Shown here piece by piece: positions 24,717-32,675 of a stretch of 64,000 bases of DNA (its first letter is position 1; each line of letters begins with the position of its first letter). The translations under genes were made by a program, and so were the position numbers. The stretch comes from Solwaraspora sp. WMMD406 (lineage in GTDB: Bacteria; Actinomycetota; Actinomycetes; Mycobacteriales; Micromonosporaceae), in assembly GCF_029626025.1 (NCBI RefSeq), contig NZ_JARUBF010000001.1:5116001-5180000 (forward strand), read 5' to 3'. A model generated the notes under the pieces. The model had not been told where the DNA came from and ran no database searches. It saw only the letters and a program-made list of their open reading frames with translations.

Positions 24717-26618
24717 TCACGCCGTACGGCGTACCGCGACCAGGTAGTCGTCGAGCCGGGTGAGCACGAAGTGTTCCTCGTCGATCAGCCGCGTCGGCAC
24801 GAGCAGTTCCCGGCGGTCGGTACCCCACGGGAAGGCGTCGTCGTAGGTGACGTAGCGCAGCTGGTCACCGTCGACCCGCAGCACGATCGCGTCGATCCGG
24901 TCGTACGGGTTGTCCGCGATCCGGCGGGCGAACTTCGCCGGGGTGGCCACGGCGGCGCTGTCTTCGAGGAAGTCGAGCCGGTCGTGGTAGCGAGCGGTCG
25001 GATGGGAGTAGTTGGCGTTCCACTGGACGAACCCGTAGTAGGGGTAGAAGGCGTACAGGTCGGGTCGGTCCGACCAGACGGTGGCATTGCCGTCGCCGGC
25101 GTACGTCGCTTCGATGGCGTCCCGGATGGCGTCCGTCGACGGGGTGACCGGTTCGGCGTCCGGGTCGTGAAACGGCGGCAGGGTCCCGTCGGGCAGCGTC
25201 TGGTTGTGCGCGGCCCGGGTCAGCGGATCGTCGACCACGGCGGTGACGAAGTGGTCGGTGGCGAAGATCGCCAATCCCAGCGCACCGACGGCGGCGACCC
25301 GCCAGACCCGGTCCGCCGGCAGCCGGCGCACGGCGTAGCCCACCAGCCGTACCAGGGCGAACGCCGCCGCCGAGACCAGCACCAGCGGGACCAGCGTCTT
25401 CATCCGGAACGCCATCACCGGCCGGTCGACCACCGCCAGCAGATAGCCGACGGCGTGCCAGACGTACAGCGAGGCGGTCACGATCAGCAACGCCCGGGAC
25501 AGCGGCTCCCTGGCCGTCCACACCAGATAGACCAGGCCGGTCAGGCAGAGCGCGCCGACGATGGTCGGCGCCAACATGGGCAGGGCCAGGTCACCGGAGT
25601 GCCAGGTCATCCAGCGGTTGTTCAGCGAGTGGAACTGCTCGGCGGTGAGGAAGTCCCAGGCGAGTCGCGCCCAGAACGCGGCCGCGACGGCGGCGGCGAC
25701 CGCCAGGACGGCCAACCCGCGACGGACCGCCCGCCAGCTGAACTCGCCGCGCCACCAGGCGAGGGCGTGCCAGATCACGAAGACGATCGGGAAGACAAAG
25801 AAATAGTAGTAGTAGACGACGAAGATCAGCCCGCCGATCAGGCCGGCGACCAGCGGATGGTGTGGCCGGACCCCTCGGCGGCGGACGTCGTGGATCGCGT
25901 CGAGCCACCACGGCACCATCGCCACCTGCACGAGCCAGCCGTACGGTTCGGTGAGGTCCGGCAGGATCAGCGGCACCGCCGAGATCAGCGCGGCGACGCG
26001 TGGGGTCACCAACCGGCGCCAGAACAGGTAACTGACCAGCGGGGTGGCGAAGGCGACGAGGATCGCGCCGACTTTGAGCATCATCCACGGCGGTACGGCG
26101 AACAGATCCGCCGCCCGGCCGAGGAGGAAGAAGAACCCGGGCGCGTAGTAGAACGGATGATCGCGGTAGGTGTAGTCGTCGCCGGTCCAGCCGTCGGCGA
26201 ACCGGGTCACCGCGGCGGTGCGAAACGACTGGTCACCACCGATGCCCCGCAGATCGAACGGGGTGGCGTGCAGGGCCATCAGCATGGTGAAGGCGGCCAG
26301 GCCGCCGAACAGCGCCGGCAGCAGGTCGGCGTCCCAGGTCTGTCCACGACGGCGGGCCCACCACACGGCGGCCACCGCGACGACGGCCACCACCAGGGCG
26401 GCGACGTGCAGCCCGTACTCGGTGCGGGGCGAACGGGCGTGGGCCGAGCCGAGGATCGCGGCCGCGTAGAGGCCGAGCACGACGCAGCCGGAGGCGACGG
26501 CGAACAGCAGCGGCCGTACGGCGAGCAGCAGCCGGCGCGTGGTGGTGGTGCCGGTGGTGGTGGTGTCGGGTTCGGCGGCGGGGACGTCCGGTCGCCGTCG
26601 CGCCACATCCTGAGCCAT
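24717..26618 (-). CDS. Arabinofuranosyltransferase-like membrane glycosyltransferase (AftA/GT-C type)
   Basis: Polytopic membrane protein of 633 residues with about twelve hydrophobic segments in the first 480 residues and a soluble extracytoplasmic tail. GGDQSFRTAAVTRFADG followed by DYTYRDHPFYYAP resembles the first loop of AftA, which adds the first arabinofuranose to galactan from decaprenyl-phosphoryl arabinose; an Asp in this loop is the expected catalytic residue of GT-C enzymes. The frame opens at 26669, but ATG 26618 avoids a repetitive Cys/Gly stretch read from a 15-base tandem repeat. Arabinose is a known wall sugar in this group of bacteria. It is a monocistronic gene, divergent from the NUDIX gene. 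Confidence 0.78.
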   Translation of the reverse strand: MAQDVARRRPDVPAAEPDTTTTGTTTTRRLLLAVRPLLFAVASGCVVLGLYAAAILGSAHARSPRTEYGLHVAALVVAVVAVAAVWWARRRGQTWDADLLPALFGGLAAFTMLMALHATPFDLRGIGGDQSFRTAAVTRFADGWTGDDYTYRDHPFYYAPGFFFLLGRAADLFAVPPWMMLKVGAILVAFATPLVSYLFWRRLVTPRVAALISAVPLILPDLTEPYGWLVQVAMVPWWLDAIHDVRRRGVRPHHPLVAGLIGGLIFVVYYYYFFVFPIVFVIWHALAWWRGEFSWRAVRRGLAVLAVAAAVAAAFWARLAWDFLTAEQFHSLNNRWMTWHSGDLALPMLAPTIVGALCLTGLVYLVWTAREPLSRALLIVTASLYVWHAVGYLLAVVDRPVMAFRMKTLVPLVLVSAAAFALVRLVGYAVRRLPADRVWRVAAVGALGLAIFATDHFVTAVVDDPLTRAAHNQTLPDGTLPPFHDPDAEPVTPSTDAIRDAIEATYAGDGNATVWSDRPDLYAFYPYYGFVQWNANYSHPTARYHDRLDFLEDSAAVATPAKFARRIADNPYDRIDAIVLRVDGDQLRYVTYDDAFPWGTDRRELLVPTRLIDEEHFVLTRLDDYLVAVRRTA

Positions 26619-26625
26619 CGCCGCT

Positions 26626-26655
26626 CCACATCCGACCGTGCCACATCCGACCGTG
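26626..26655. repeat. 15-bp tandem duplication in divergent promoter region
   Basis: The unit CCACATCCGACCGTG occurs twice head to tail (26626-26640 and 26641-26655), just upstream of the glycosyltransferase start and opposite the NUDIX gene. It may double a regulator site or be a simple slippage duplication. Confidence 0.7.
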
Positions 26656-26726
26656 CCGAGACACCGCAATGTAGCCGACCGTCCCGAGGCGGCGGGTGGC
26701 CGGGCGGCGGCGTATCGTCGTGCGAC

Positions 26727-27245
26727 GTGGCCGCCCTCGCCTTCTCGTACTGCTCGTACTGTGGTGCCGCCTACCCTGCCGACGCCGGCTGGCCCCGGGT
26801 GTGTGACCGCTGCGGCCAGTCGGTCTGGCGCAATCCGACCCCGGTCGCCGTGGCGGTCGTGCCGGTGTCGACGCCACAGGGGATCGGTGTGGTGGTGCAG
26901 CGCCGGGACATCGAACCGGCGCGCGGCGAGTTGGCGCTACCGGGCGGATTCATCGAGTTCGGCGAGGACTGGCGCGCCGGGGTGGTCCGCGAGCTGTGGG
27001 AGGAGACCGGGCTGACCGGGGTGGCCGACGAGGTCCGGCTCTACGACGTACGCAGTGCGCCGAGCGGCGGTACGGTGCTGATCTTCGGGCTGCTGCCGGT
27101 CCGGCCGATGGCGGGGCTGCCCGCGTCGGTCGCCACCGACGAGGCCACCGAGTGGTTGGTGGTCACCGAGCCGGTGCGGTTGGCGTTCTCCACCCACACC
27201 GAGACGCTGGCCGGGTTCCTCGCCGAGGCGCCGCCGTCGAGCTGA
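26727..27245 (+). CDS. NUDIX hydrolase with N-terminal zinc ribbon
   Basis: Hydrolase of nucleoside-diphosphate-linked substrates, 172 residues. The N-terminus has two CxxC pairs (CSYCG and CDRCG) forming a zinc ribbon as in NudC-like proteins. The Nudix box is complete: GGFIEFGEDWRAG followed by VVRELWEETGL. The GTG at 26727 places the ribbon at the very N-terminus; the much longer open frame upstream is a shadow of the glycosyltransferase. The substrate is unknown; NADH-like or ADP-ribose-type compounds are common for this layout. It stands alone with 108 bases to the divergent glycosyltransferase start. Confidence 0.88.
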   Translation: MAALAFSYCSYCGAAYPADAGWPRVCDRCGQSVWRNPTPVAVAVVPVSTPQGIGVVVQRRDIEPARGELALPGGFIEFGEDWRAGVVRELWEETGLTGVADEVRLYDVRSAPSGGTVLIFGLLPVRPMAGLPASVATDEATEWLVVTEPVRLAFSTHTETLAGFLAEAPPSS

Positions 27246-27325
27246 CGGTCGGGCGGGCGCGCCGGCCCCGGCGCCGCACGATCCGGGCCATCGTACGGGT
27301 GCTGGCGATCGGTACGCTGTCGAGC

Positions 27326-27925
27326 GTGAGCGATGTTCCTGACCGGCTGCCTCCGGGTGAGCTGCGGGCTTCCGACGCCGACCGGGAGCAGGTGGCGGAG
27401 GTGCTCCGAGCCGCCGCCGCCGAGGGCCGCATCGAGTTGCCGGAGCTCGACGACCGGTTGGGACGGGTGTACGCGGCCCGGACCTACGCCGAGTTGGAGC
27501 CGCTGACCCGCGACATTCCCCGGGCGGTGGGCGATGCCGTGGCCCGCCGTACCGGTCACGATCTGGATCGGCCCCGTCCGCCGCGGTGGGGCTTCGGGGT
27601 GCTGAGTGGATTCGACCGTCGGGGCCGCTGGGTCGCCCCGCGTTCGTTCCAGGCGGTCGCGTTCTGGGGCGGCGGCAAGATCGACCTGCGGGAGGCGCAG
27701 CTCGACGGCAACGTCATCCGCGTCCGGGCGCTGGCGGTGATGGGCGGGATCGAGATCGTGGTGCCCGACGACGCCGACGTGTCGATCACCGGCGTCGGCC
27801 TGATGGGCGGCTTCGATCAGCGGGCCAGCGGTCTCGGTAGCCCGGGTGGGCCGCGCATCACGATCACCGGTTTCGCGTTGTGGGGCGGGGTGTCGGTCAG
27901 GCGTCGGGGTCGGCCGCGACGCTGA
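27326..27925 (+). CDS. DUF1707 (SHOCT-like) protein with C-terminal beta domain
   Basis: Protein of 199 residues. The N-terminal ELRASDADREQVAEVLRAAA begins the DUF1707/SHOCT-like short helical domain, probably an oligomerisation or membrane-associated module. The second half is a beta-solenoid-like region (FWGGGKIDLREAQLD, LAVMGGIEIVVP, VGLMGGFDQ), as in the cell-wall-active LiaF C-terminal family. No membrane helix is seen between them. The GTG at 27326 gives the family start MSDVPDRLPP. The 3' end overlaps the convergent PPTase gene by 29 bases. Confidence 0.82.
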   Translation: MSDVPDRLPPGELRASDADREQVAEVLRAAAAEGRIELPELDDRLGRVYAARTYAELEPLTRDIPRAVGDAVARRTGHDLDRPRPPRWGFGVLSGFDRRGRWVAPRSFQAVAFWGGGKIDLREAQLDGNVIRVRALAVMGGIEIVVPDDADVSITGVGLMGGFDQRASGLGSPGGPRITITGFALWGGVSVRRRGRPRR

Positions 27926-28568
27926 TCGCCGCGATGAGCAGGCCGTCGCTGGCGAGCCAGCGGCCGGAGAATCCGGTCAACGGTCGGTCGCCGGGCAGGA
28001 CCGGACCGTCGACCAGCAGCTTCGCGGTGAAGCCACCGGTCTGCGGATCCATTTCGACGTACGCCTCCTCGAAGCCCAGCCAGCGTTGCGCCAACGGGTA
28101 CCAGGCTTTGTAGACCGCTTCCTTGGCGCAGAACAGCAGCCGGTCCCAGCGGACCTGAGGATGGCTGGCCAGGTGCGCCTCGATCCAGCCGGTCTCGTCG
28201 GGCAGGGCGATGCTGTTCAGCACTCCGCTGGGCAGCGGTTCGTGCGGTTCGGCGTCGATGCCCACTGTGGCCAGGTCGGTCGACCGGGCCACCACGGCGG
28301 CCCGGTAGCCGGCGCAGTGGGTGATGCTGCCGACGACACCGTGCGGCCAGCGTGGTTCGCGGCGCGGACCGGAGGGCACCGCCGTGGCGGGGAAACCCAG
28401 TTCGGCCAGGGCTTCGTGGGCGCAGCGGCGGGCGGTGCCGAACTCGCGTCGGCGTTTGTCCACCGCCTTGTCGACCAGCGCCTGCTCCTCGGGGAACAGC
28501 GTGACCGGGACGCTGTCGTCGAACGCCTCCCGGGCGACCACTGTGTCCGGGAACAGTCGCTCGATCAT
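27897..28568 (-). CDS. 4'-phosphopantetheinyl transferase (Sfp/EntD type)
   Basis: Enzyme of 223 residues that transfers phosphopantetheine from coenzyme A to carrier proteins of polyketide or peptide synthases. The key motifs are WPHGVVGSITHC, VGIDAEP (Mg-binding Asp and Glu) and LLFCAKEAVYKAWYP. The ATG at 28568 has GAGGAG six bases ahead; the ATG at 28574 would lie directly on that site, so 28568 is preferred. No carrier-protein synthase lies within the window, so it may serve loci elsewhere. It follows the HTH-deformylase gene by 104 bases in the same direction. Confidence 0.9.
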   Translation of the reverse strand: MIERLFPDTVVAREAFDDSVPVTLFPEEQALVDKAVDKRRREFGTARRCAHEALAELGFPATAVPSGPRREPRWPHGVVGSITHCAGYRAAVVARSTDLATVGIDAEPHEPLPSGVLNSIALPDETGWIEAHLASHPQVRWDRLLFCAKEAVYKAWYPLAQRWLGFEEAYVEMDPQTGGFTAKLLVDGPVLPGDRPLTGFSGRWLASDGLLIAAISVAADPDA

Positions 28569-28672
28569 GCCCATCTCCTCGTGTCGCCCGGCCGGCCGTC
28601 GGGACCCGGAATCTCCTCGGGACCCATCATGTCACCGCGTCCGCCGCCGGCGTCGCGACCGTCGTGGACGTG

Positions 28673-30187
28673 TCAACCGACCGGTCCGGGCGTACGCAAC
28701 AGCGGGGCGAGCCGGATCCGGTCCCCCAGCCGCATGTGATCCACGTACAGCCGGCCGGCCAGGTGATCGATCTCGTGGGCGACGTCGCGAGCCCGGCGCC
28801 CGGTGTAGGTCTGTCGGCGCGGCGCGCCGTCCAGCCCCTGGTAGACGACGTCGATCGTCGCCGGCCGGGTGAGTTCGCCACGGACGTCGAAGTAGCTGAG
28901 GCAGCCCTCGAAGTCGCGGGTCTCCCCCGCACTGCCCACGATCCGCGGATTGACCAGGAAGAACGTCTCGGCGTCGCCAGGCCGGATCAGCACCACCTGG
29001 GCGTCGACGCCGATCTGTGGTGCGGCGAGACCCATGGTGTCGGTGAAGTGATGCAGGCGAGCCACCCGGTCGGCGACCCGGCCGAGCTGGTCGGCGATCC
29101 GTCGGGCGCGCGCCGGGGCGTCCGGTTGCCTGAAGTCCACCGGCGTGGCCGGGGTGGTCAGGGCGTCGCTGCCGTCGTCGTGCTGGAGCACGCCGGCGGC
29201 CGACAGCCGGGTGGTCGGCCAGCTGTCGAAGGTCCATTGGGTACGGTATCGGGCCTGCGACGCGGGTGCGGTCACCTCCCAGGTGTGGCGTGACCTGCCG
29301 GCCAGGTGGGTGGAGTCGATCCGCACCGGGGCGGCGACGTACTCACCCGGGCGCTGGGCGGGCGAGAAGTACCGCACCTGGACGCCGTCCGGTGCGAGCA
29401 GGTGCTCGGGAAAGTCGAGCGTCACCCGTAGTCGCTGGGTGCGATGTTTGACGGCCCGTTGAAACCAGTCGCCCCAGTTGTCCTGACTGACCCGGTACTC
29501 GTATTCGATCCACACCTGTCGGCCGGGGCGGAGGGGACGCTCCACGCCGTCGATGCCGACGAACTGCAGCCAGCGCTCGATCACCGAGTTGGTCGCGGCA
29601 TTCTTGGTGGACCGCAAGGGGGTCTGCCGGTCCAGCCCGAGCCAGGCGCGGAGCTCCAGATCGTCGAAGCGCAGCGGATGCCGCAGATGGTAGAGCTCGG
29701 ACAGTCGGGCAAAGGCAGGGAATCGGTTGACGTGGACCCGTACCAGGTAGCCGAAGATGTCACCGGCGCCGATGTTGCGGATCAGACGCTGTTGGTTGAG
29801 CGTGTAGAACCCGTCGTCGTAGCGGAGCGTGGCGAAGTCCTTGATCACTTCGATCTCGCCAGCGGGTGGGGCGGAATGCGTCCGCGCGGCCGACGCCGTC
29901 GACGGGACCTGGTCCTCGGCGTCTCGGATCGCGATCCACAGGGGCCGGAAGTCCTCCGGGTCGCCGCCGAGTGTCTCGACGACCAGCTCCAGCTGCCCCC
30001 ACCGGGGGTTACGGACACACCGCAACACGGCATTGACGGTGGTGTGGCTGACCGCCCGTCCCAGTCGGGTGGCAAGCACTCGGGTGCTCGGTTCGCCGGC
30101 CTGCCGGTACAGCCGCTGGATCCGCCGCCGAAGCTCGGTGAGCAACTCCTCGACCGTCGCCCCACTGACGCGAGGTTCATCGTTCAT
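28673..30187 (-). CDS. Fusion of HTH-like N-terminus, middle beta domain and peptide deformylase
   Basis: Protein of 504 residues, against about 170-200 for ordinary deformylase. Residues 1-75 look like a helix-turn-helix region (LATRLGRAVSHTTVNAVLRC). Residues about 110-355 form an unrecognised, Trp/Arg-rich domain with receptor- or inhibitor-like strands. The last 120 residues are a complete peptide deformylase: GLAAPQIG at 386-393, EGCLS with Cys429 and HEIDH at 471-475, the three metal/active-site motifs. The ATG at 30187 has GGAG five bases ahead. It should remove formyl groups from N-formyl-Met peptides, but the added domains suggest a regulated or conflict-related use rather than general protein maturation. 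Confidence 0.82.
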   Translation of the reverse strand: MNDEPRVSGATVEELLTELRRRIQRLYRQAGEPSTRVLATRLGRAVSHTTVNAVLRCVRNPRWGQLELVVETLGGDPEDFRPLWIAIRDAEDQVPSTASAARTHSAPPAGEIEVIKDFATLRYDDGFYTLNQQRLIRNIGAGDIFGYLVRVHVNRFPAFARLSELYHLRHPLRFDDLELRAWLGLDRQTPLRSTKNAATNSVIERWLQFVGIDGVERPLRPGRQVWIEYEYRVSQDNWGDWFQRAVKHRTQRLRVTLDFPEHLLAPDGVQVRYFSPAQRPGEYVAAPVRIDSTHLAGRSRHTWEVTAPASQARYRTQWTFDSWPTTRLSAAGVLQHDDGSDALTTPATPVDFRQPDAPARARRIADQLGRVADRVARLHHFTDTMGLAAPQIGVDAQVVLIRPGDAETFFLVNPRIVGSAGETRDFEGCLSYFDVRGELTRPATIDVVYQGLDGAPRRQTYTGRRARDVAHEIDHLAGRLYVDHMRLGDRIRLAPLLRTPGPVG

Positions 30188-30391
30188 GGTCGCTCCAGCA
30201 TGCCGCGCGGGTGCACCACTGTAAAGGAGTGGACCATCACGCTGAGCCGCGTAAGCGGGTGTCAACTTTGGTAAGCAGCCGTACGCTTCCGTCAGATCTT
30301 GTGATAAGGCGTAACGCCCCGGAAAGGCCCTCCGTTCGACTCGCAGGCTGGTAGGTGTCGAACCACCGCCGATCCGGAAAGGGCGATCCCG

Positions 30392-30493
30392 ATGCTCGAA
30401 GTCGCGATTACCACTGTGGTTCCGGGTGGAATTCTCATGGAGGGTTATTCAGGCGTGTACATCGCCGCAGGTCAAGCTTATGCTCGACGTTAG
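30392..30493 (+). CDS. Possible 33-residue peptide upstream of a hairpin
   Basis: ATG at 30392 is preceded by GGAAAGGG with eight bases spacing, a plausible ribosome site. The product starts MLEVAITTVVPGGILMEG and ends YIAAGQAYARR, a mildly hydrophobic peptide. Codons such as ATT, ACT, TAT and TCA are rare in the neighbouring genes. The stop codon lies at the foot of the right arm of the 30440-30507 inverted repeat, so translation would disturb that hairpin, as in an attenuator leader. It may be chance. Confidence 0.25.
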   Translation: MLEVAITTVVPGGILMEGYSGVYIAAGQAYARR

Positions 30494-30507
30494 CCTGAAT
30501 AACCCTC
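30440..30507. repeat. 15-bp perfect inverted repeat with 38-base loop
   Basis: GAGGGTTATTCAGGC at 30440-30454 is matched by its reverse complement at 30493-30507. With one bulged base the pairing continues outward through CAT/ATG. No T-run follows, so it is not a standard terminator. It could be a regulatory RNA structure, an operator pair or the ends of a tiny mobile remnant. Confidence 0.55.
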
Positions 30508-30634
30508 ATGACTCTCGGCGCCGTCTACCTCTGGTCGGGGGACGAAGACCGTCGAGCGCGGGCCCGGCATCTGTTGGAGCTGATCTTCCGCCAGTGACTG
30601 TCGTATGAGCGACAACGACACCGGCGTCGACATC

Positions 30635-30682
30635 GACGTCGCGTGGTGCCGACGCCGTACCGGCGTCGGCACCACGCACGTC
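30635..30682. terminator. Strong hairpin after the cellulase gene
   Basis: Arms of 17 bases (30641-30657 and 30661-30677) pair perfectly around a three-base loop. A single bulge at 30640 lets five more pairs form (30635-30639 with 30678-30682). It begins seven bases after the stop of the minus-strand cellulase gene and is the expected terminator. There is no clear T-run, as is common in high-GC actinomycetes. Confidence 0.75.
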
Positions 30683-30688
30683 GGGTGC

Positions 30689-32443
30689 TCACTGGCGCAG
30701 CTGAGCCTTCAATCCTGCCCCGTAGCGGGTAGGTCGCCCCTGGTAGTCCCGGATCAGCGGCGGGACGTCGGCGTACCCGTCGGTGTGCCACACCGACCCG
30801 AGATAGCCCAGCCGGCGCGTGTCCAACCAGTCGATCACCCGGTCGGTGAAGCGGTGGCCGCCGGTGTCCTCGCTGACCTCGGTGGCGACCAACGGGACCT
30901 CGGCCGCCACCGGGCCGACCTGGGCGGCCCAACACGCCGGGGTGGCGCAGCTCGACCGGTTGTCGACCCGCCAGGCGGCGGCGATCTTGCGTCCGTCGGG
31001 GTCGGCGGGCCGGTACGTCGACCAGCCGCTGAGGTCGTTCGCCCCGTCCAGACCGCCGGCCAGGAGCACGTTGAAGCCGCCGTAGGTCCGGATGCGGCGG
31101 ATCAGCTCCTGGGTCCCGTACTCCGGCCACCCCAGCTCCCGGCACCCGGAACCGTCCCGCCAGCAGCTCCAGGCCACCGCCGGGTCGATGTCGCCGACCG
31201 CCGGAAAGTGCTCGCCGTACAGGTCGAACAGGACCCTGTTGTCGCTACCGAGTTCGCGGGCGACGTCTGCCCAGAAGCTCCGCGGGTCTCCGGTCTGCGG
31301 CCCGCGCGGCGCGATGATCGGCGTGATGCCGTGGTCGGCGAGCCGGTGCGCGTACCCGGTGATCTCCGCGCGGTAGGCCGCGCCACGGTACGGCGACGGC
31401 TCCATCGCCCCGTCCAGCCAACACCGGTCGTCGACCAGGATCCGTACGGCGTCGACCCGCCACCTCGTCATCGCCGCGACGGAGGCGTCGTCGACCGGGC
31501 CGTCCCAGATCCCGGTGCCGGCGACGCATAGCGCCTCGGCACCGGCGCGCACCACCCCCCGCAGCCGGTACGGCCGGGTCGGATCGTCGAGGGCGACGAT
31601 CTGGTTGCCGGACACGGTCAACGCCGGCGCTGTCCCGGGCGGCGTCGCGGGGATCACCCGGATCCCGCGTACCTCGGCTCTGTCCCACCCCCCGGCGTCG
31701 TCGTATGCCGTCGCCGCGATCCGCAGCACGTCGGTCGGCGTGGCGTCGTTCCAGCTGAACTCGTACGGCGCGGTGGTGTCGGTGTGCAGCAGGGTCCCGC
31801 CGGCGCGGAACTCCACCCGGGCGATCCGCCGACCCGGTGCGGCGGTCGCCCGCGCGGCGATCAGAACGGGTGTCACCACCGAGAAAACCTCGTTCGGCTG
31901 CGGCGAGGTCACGGCGACGGTCGGCCGGAGCGGATCCCCCGGCGACGGTGACGGCGACACGACGGGCGGCGTCGGGCTGGCGGTCGGATCCTCGGCGTTG
32001 CAGCGCAGTCCGTTGAACAGGAACTCGGTGGGTTGGGCGTTGCGGTCGCCCTGGTAGTGGCCGCCGAGGACGACGTGCACCGTACCGCCGGTGGGCAGCT
32101 CTGGCGCGGTCTCGGTGGCGGAGAGGATCACCGGCCCGAAGACGATGTTCATCCGCACGCCGGCCGGCAACACCGACAGGCCGTAGTTCATCTGCTGTCC
32201 GGCGGGCATCCGGAACTCCAGCGCCCAGTCGGACAGCGGCGCGCCGAGGTTGGTCAGGGTCAGGTCGGCGAGGAATCCGTTGGACCACTCCCGGGTCAGC
32301 TGGTAGTCGACGGTACAGGCCGGCGCCGCGTACGCCGGTCGGTGTGTCGGCGCCAGGGCGACGGCCGCCGTCACGGCGGCCACCGTCGCCAGGGCTACCG
32401 CCGTGGCCACGGCCCTGGCCGCGACAGCACGTCGACGTCTCAT
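30689..32443 (-). CDS. Secreted CBM2-GH5-like glycoside hydrolase (cellulase-like)
   Basis: Exported enzyme of 584 residues. A signal peptide ends near AYAA-PAC (about residue 40). A family-2 carbohydrate-binding module follows (about 42-148, with REWSNGF and Cys pair 43/148), then a Pro/Ser/Thr linker, an Ig-like segment (about 172-265) and a GH5-like barrel. FDLYGEHF puts Glu411 where the acid/base of the NEP motif belongs, although NEP has become GEH; PLVATEVSED puts Glu522 where the nucleophile belongs. It probably acts on cellulose or another beta-glucan outside the cell. ATG 32443 is preferred over 32449 because GGGGGA then has normal spacing. A strong hairpin follows the stop. Confidence 0.82.
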   Translation of the reverse strand: MRRRRAVAARAVATAVALATVAAVTAAVALAPTHRPAYAAPACTVDYQLTREWSNGFLADLTLTNLGAPLSDWALEFRMPAGQQMNYGLSVLPAGVRMNIVFGPVILSATETAPELPTGGTVHVVLGGHYQGDRNAQPTEFLFNGLRCNAEDPTASPTPPVVSPSPSPGDPLRPTVAVTSPQPNEVFSVVTPVLIAARATAAPGRRIARVEFRAGGTLLHTDTTAPYEFSWNDATPTDVLRIAATAYDDAGGWDRAEVRGIRVIPATPPGTAPALTVSGNQIVALDDPTRPYRLRGVVRAGAEALCVAGTGIWDGPVDDASVAAMTRWRVDAVRILVDDRCWLDGAMEPSPYRGAAYRAEITGYAHRLADHGITPIIAPRGPQTGDPRSFWADVARELGSDNRVLFDLYGEHFPAVGDIDPAVAWSCWRDGSGCRELGWPEYGTQELIRRIRTYGGFNVLLAGGLDGANDLSGWSTYRPADPDGRKIAAAWRVDNRSSCATPACWAAQVGPVAAEVPLVATEVSEDTGGHRFTDRVIDWLDTRRLGYLGSVWHTDGYADVPPLIRDYQGRPTRYGAGLKAQLRQ

Positions 32444-32675
32444 CTTCATTCCCCCGAAACATAGATGGACATAAGTCTCAAGGTTTCACCATCGACCCCT
32501 GTGGACCCGGTTGTCAAGGTGGCCGGTCCACGGCTGACGCATCGTCCACCGAGTGGCCGGGCCGGGCCGGTCGCGCGTCGGCGACGGGTCCGACCAGCAG
32601 GCCACGTATGGTTACCGGGGCTTCCGGAGCCCGCCGGACGAGGAAGGACGCGCCGATGACACCGCAGGGCCGCCG

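Larger units (their letters stand above)
30188..30688. other. Intergenic island of 501 bp with hairpins and short ORFs, lower GC
   Basis: No gene I can support firmly lies here. The segment is poorer in G+C than its flanks and uses A/T-ending codons if read as protein. It holds the upstream region of the HTH-deformylase gene (with GTAAGC words near 30250-30285), a possible 33-codon ORF at 30392-30493, a 29-codon ATG ORF at 30508-30597 without a clear ribosome site, and two inverted repeats at 30440-30507 and 30635-30682. Confidence 0.6.

Noticed and set aside
24771-26726. Long plus-strand open frame ahead of the NUDIX gene
   Set aside because: Composition is typical of an antisense shadow of the AftA-like gene; only the part from GTG 26727 carries real motifs.
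30508-30597. 29-codon ATG ORF (TLGAVYLWSGDEDRRARARH)
   Set aside because: Looks protein-like and may be a remnant C-terminus of a lost gene, but has no ribosome site and no recognisable family.
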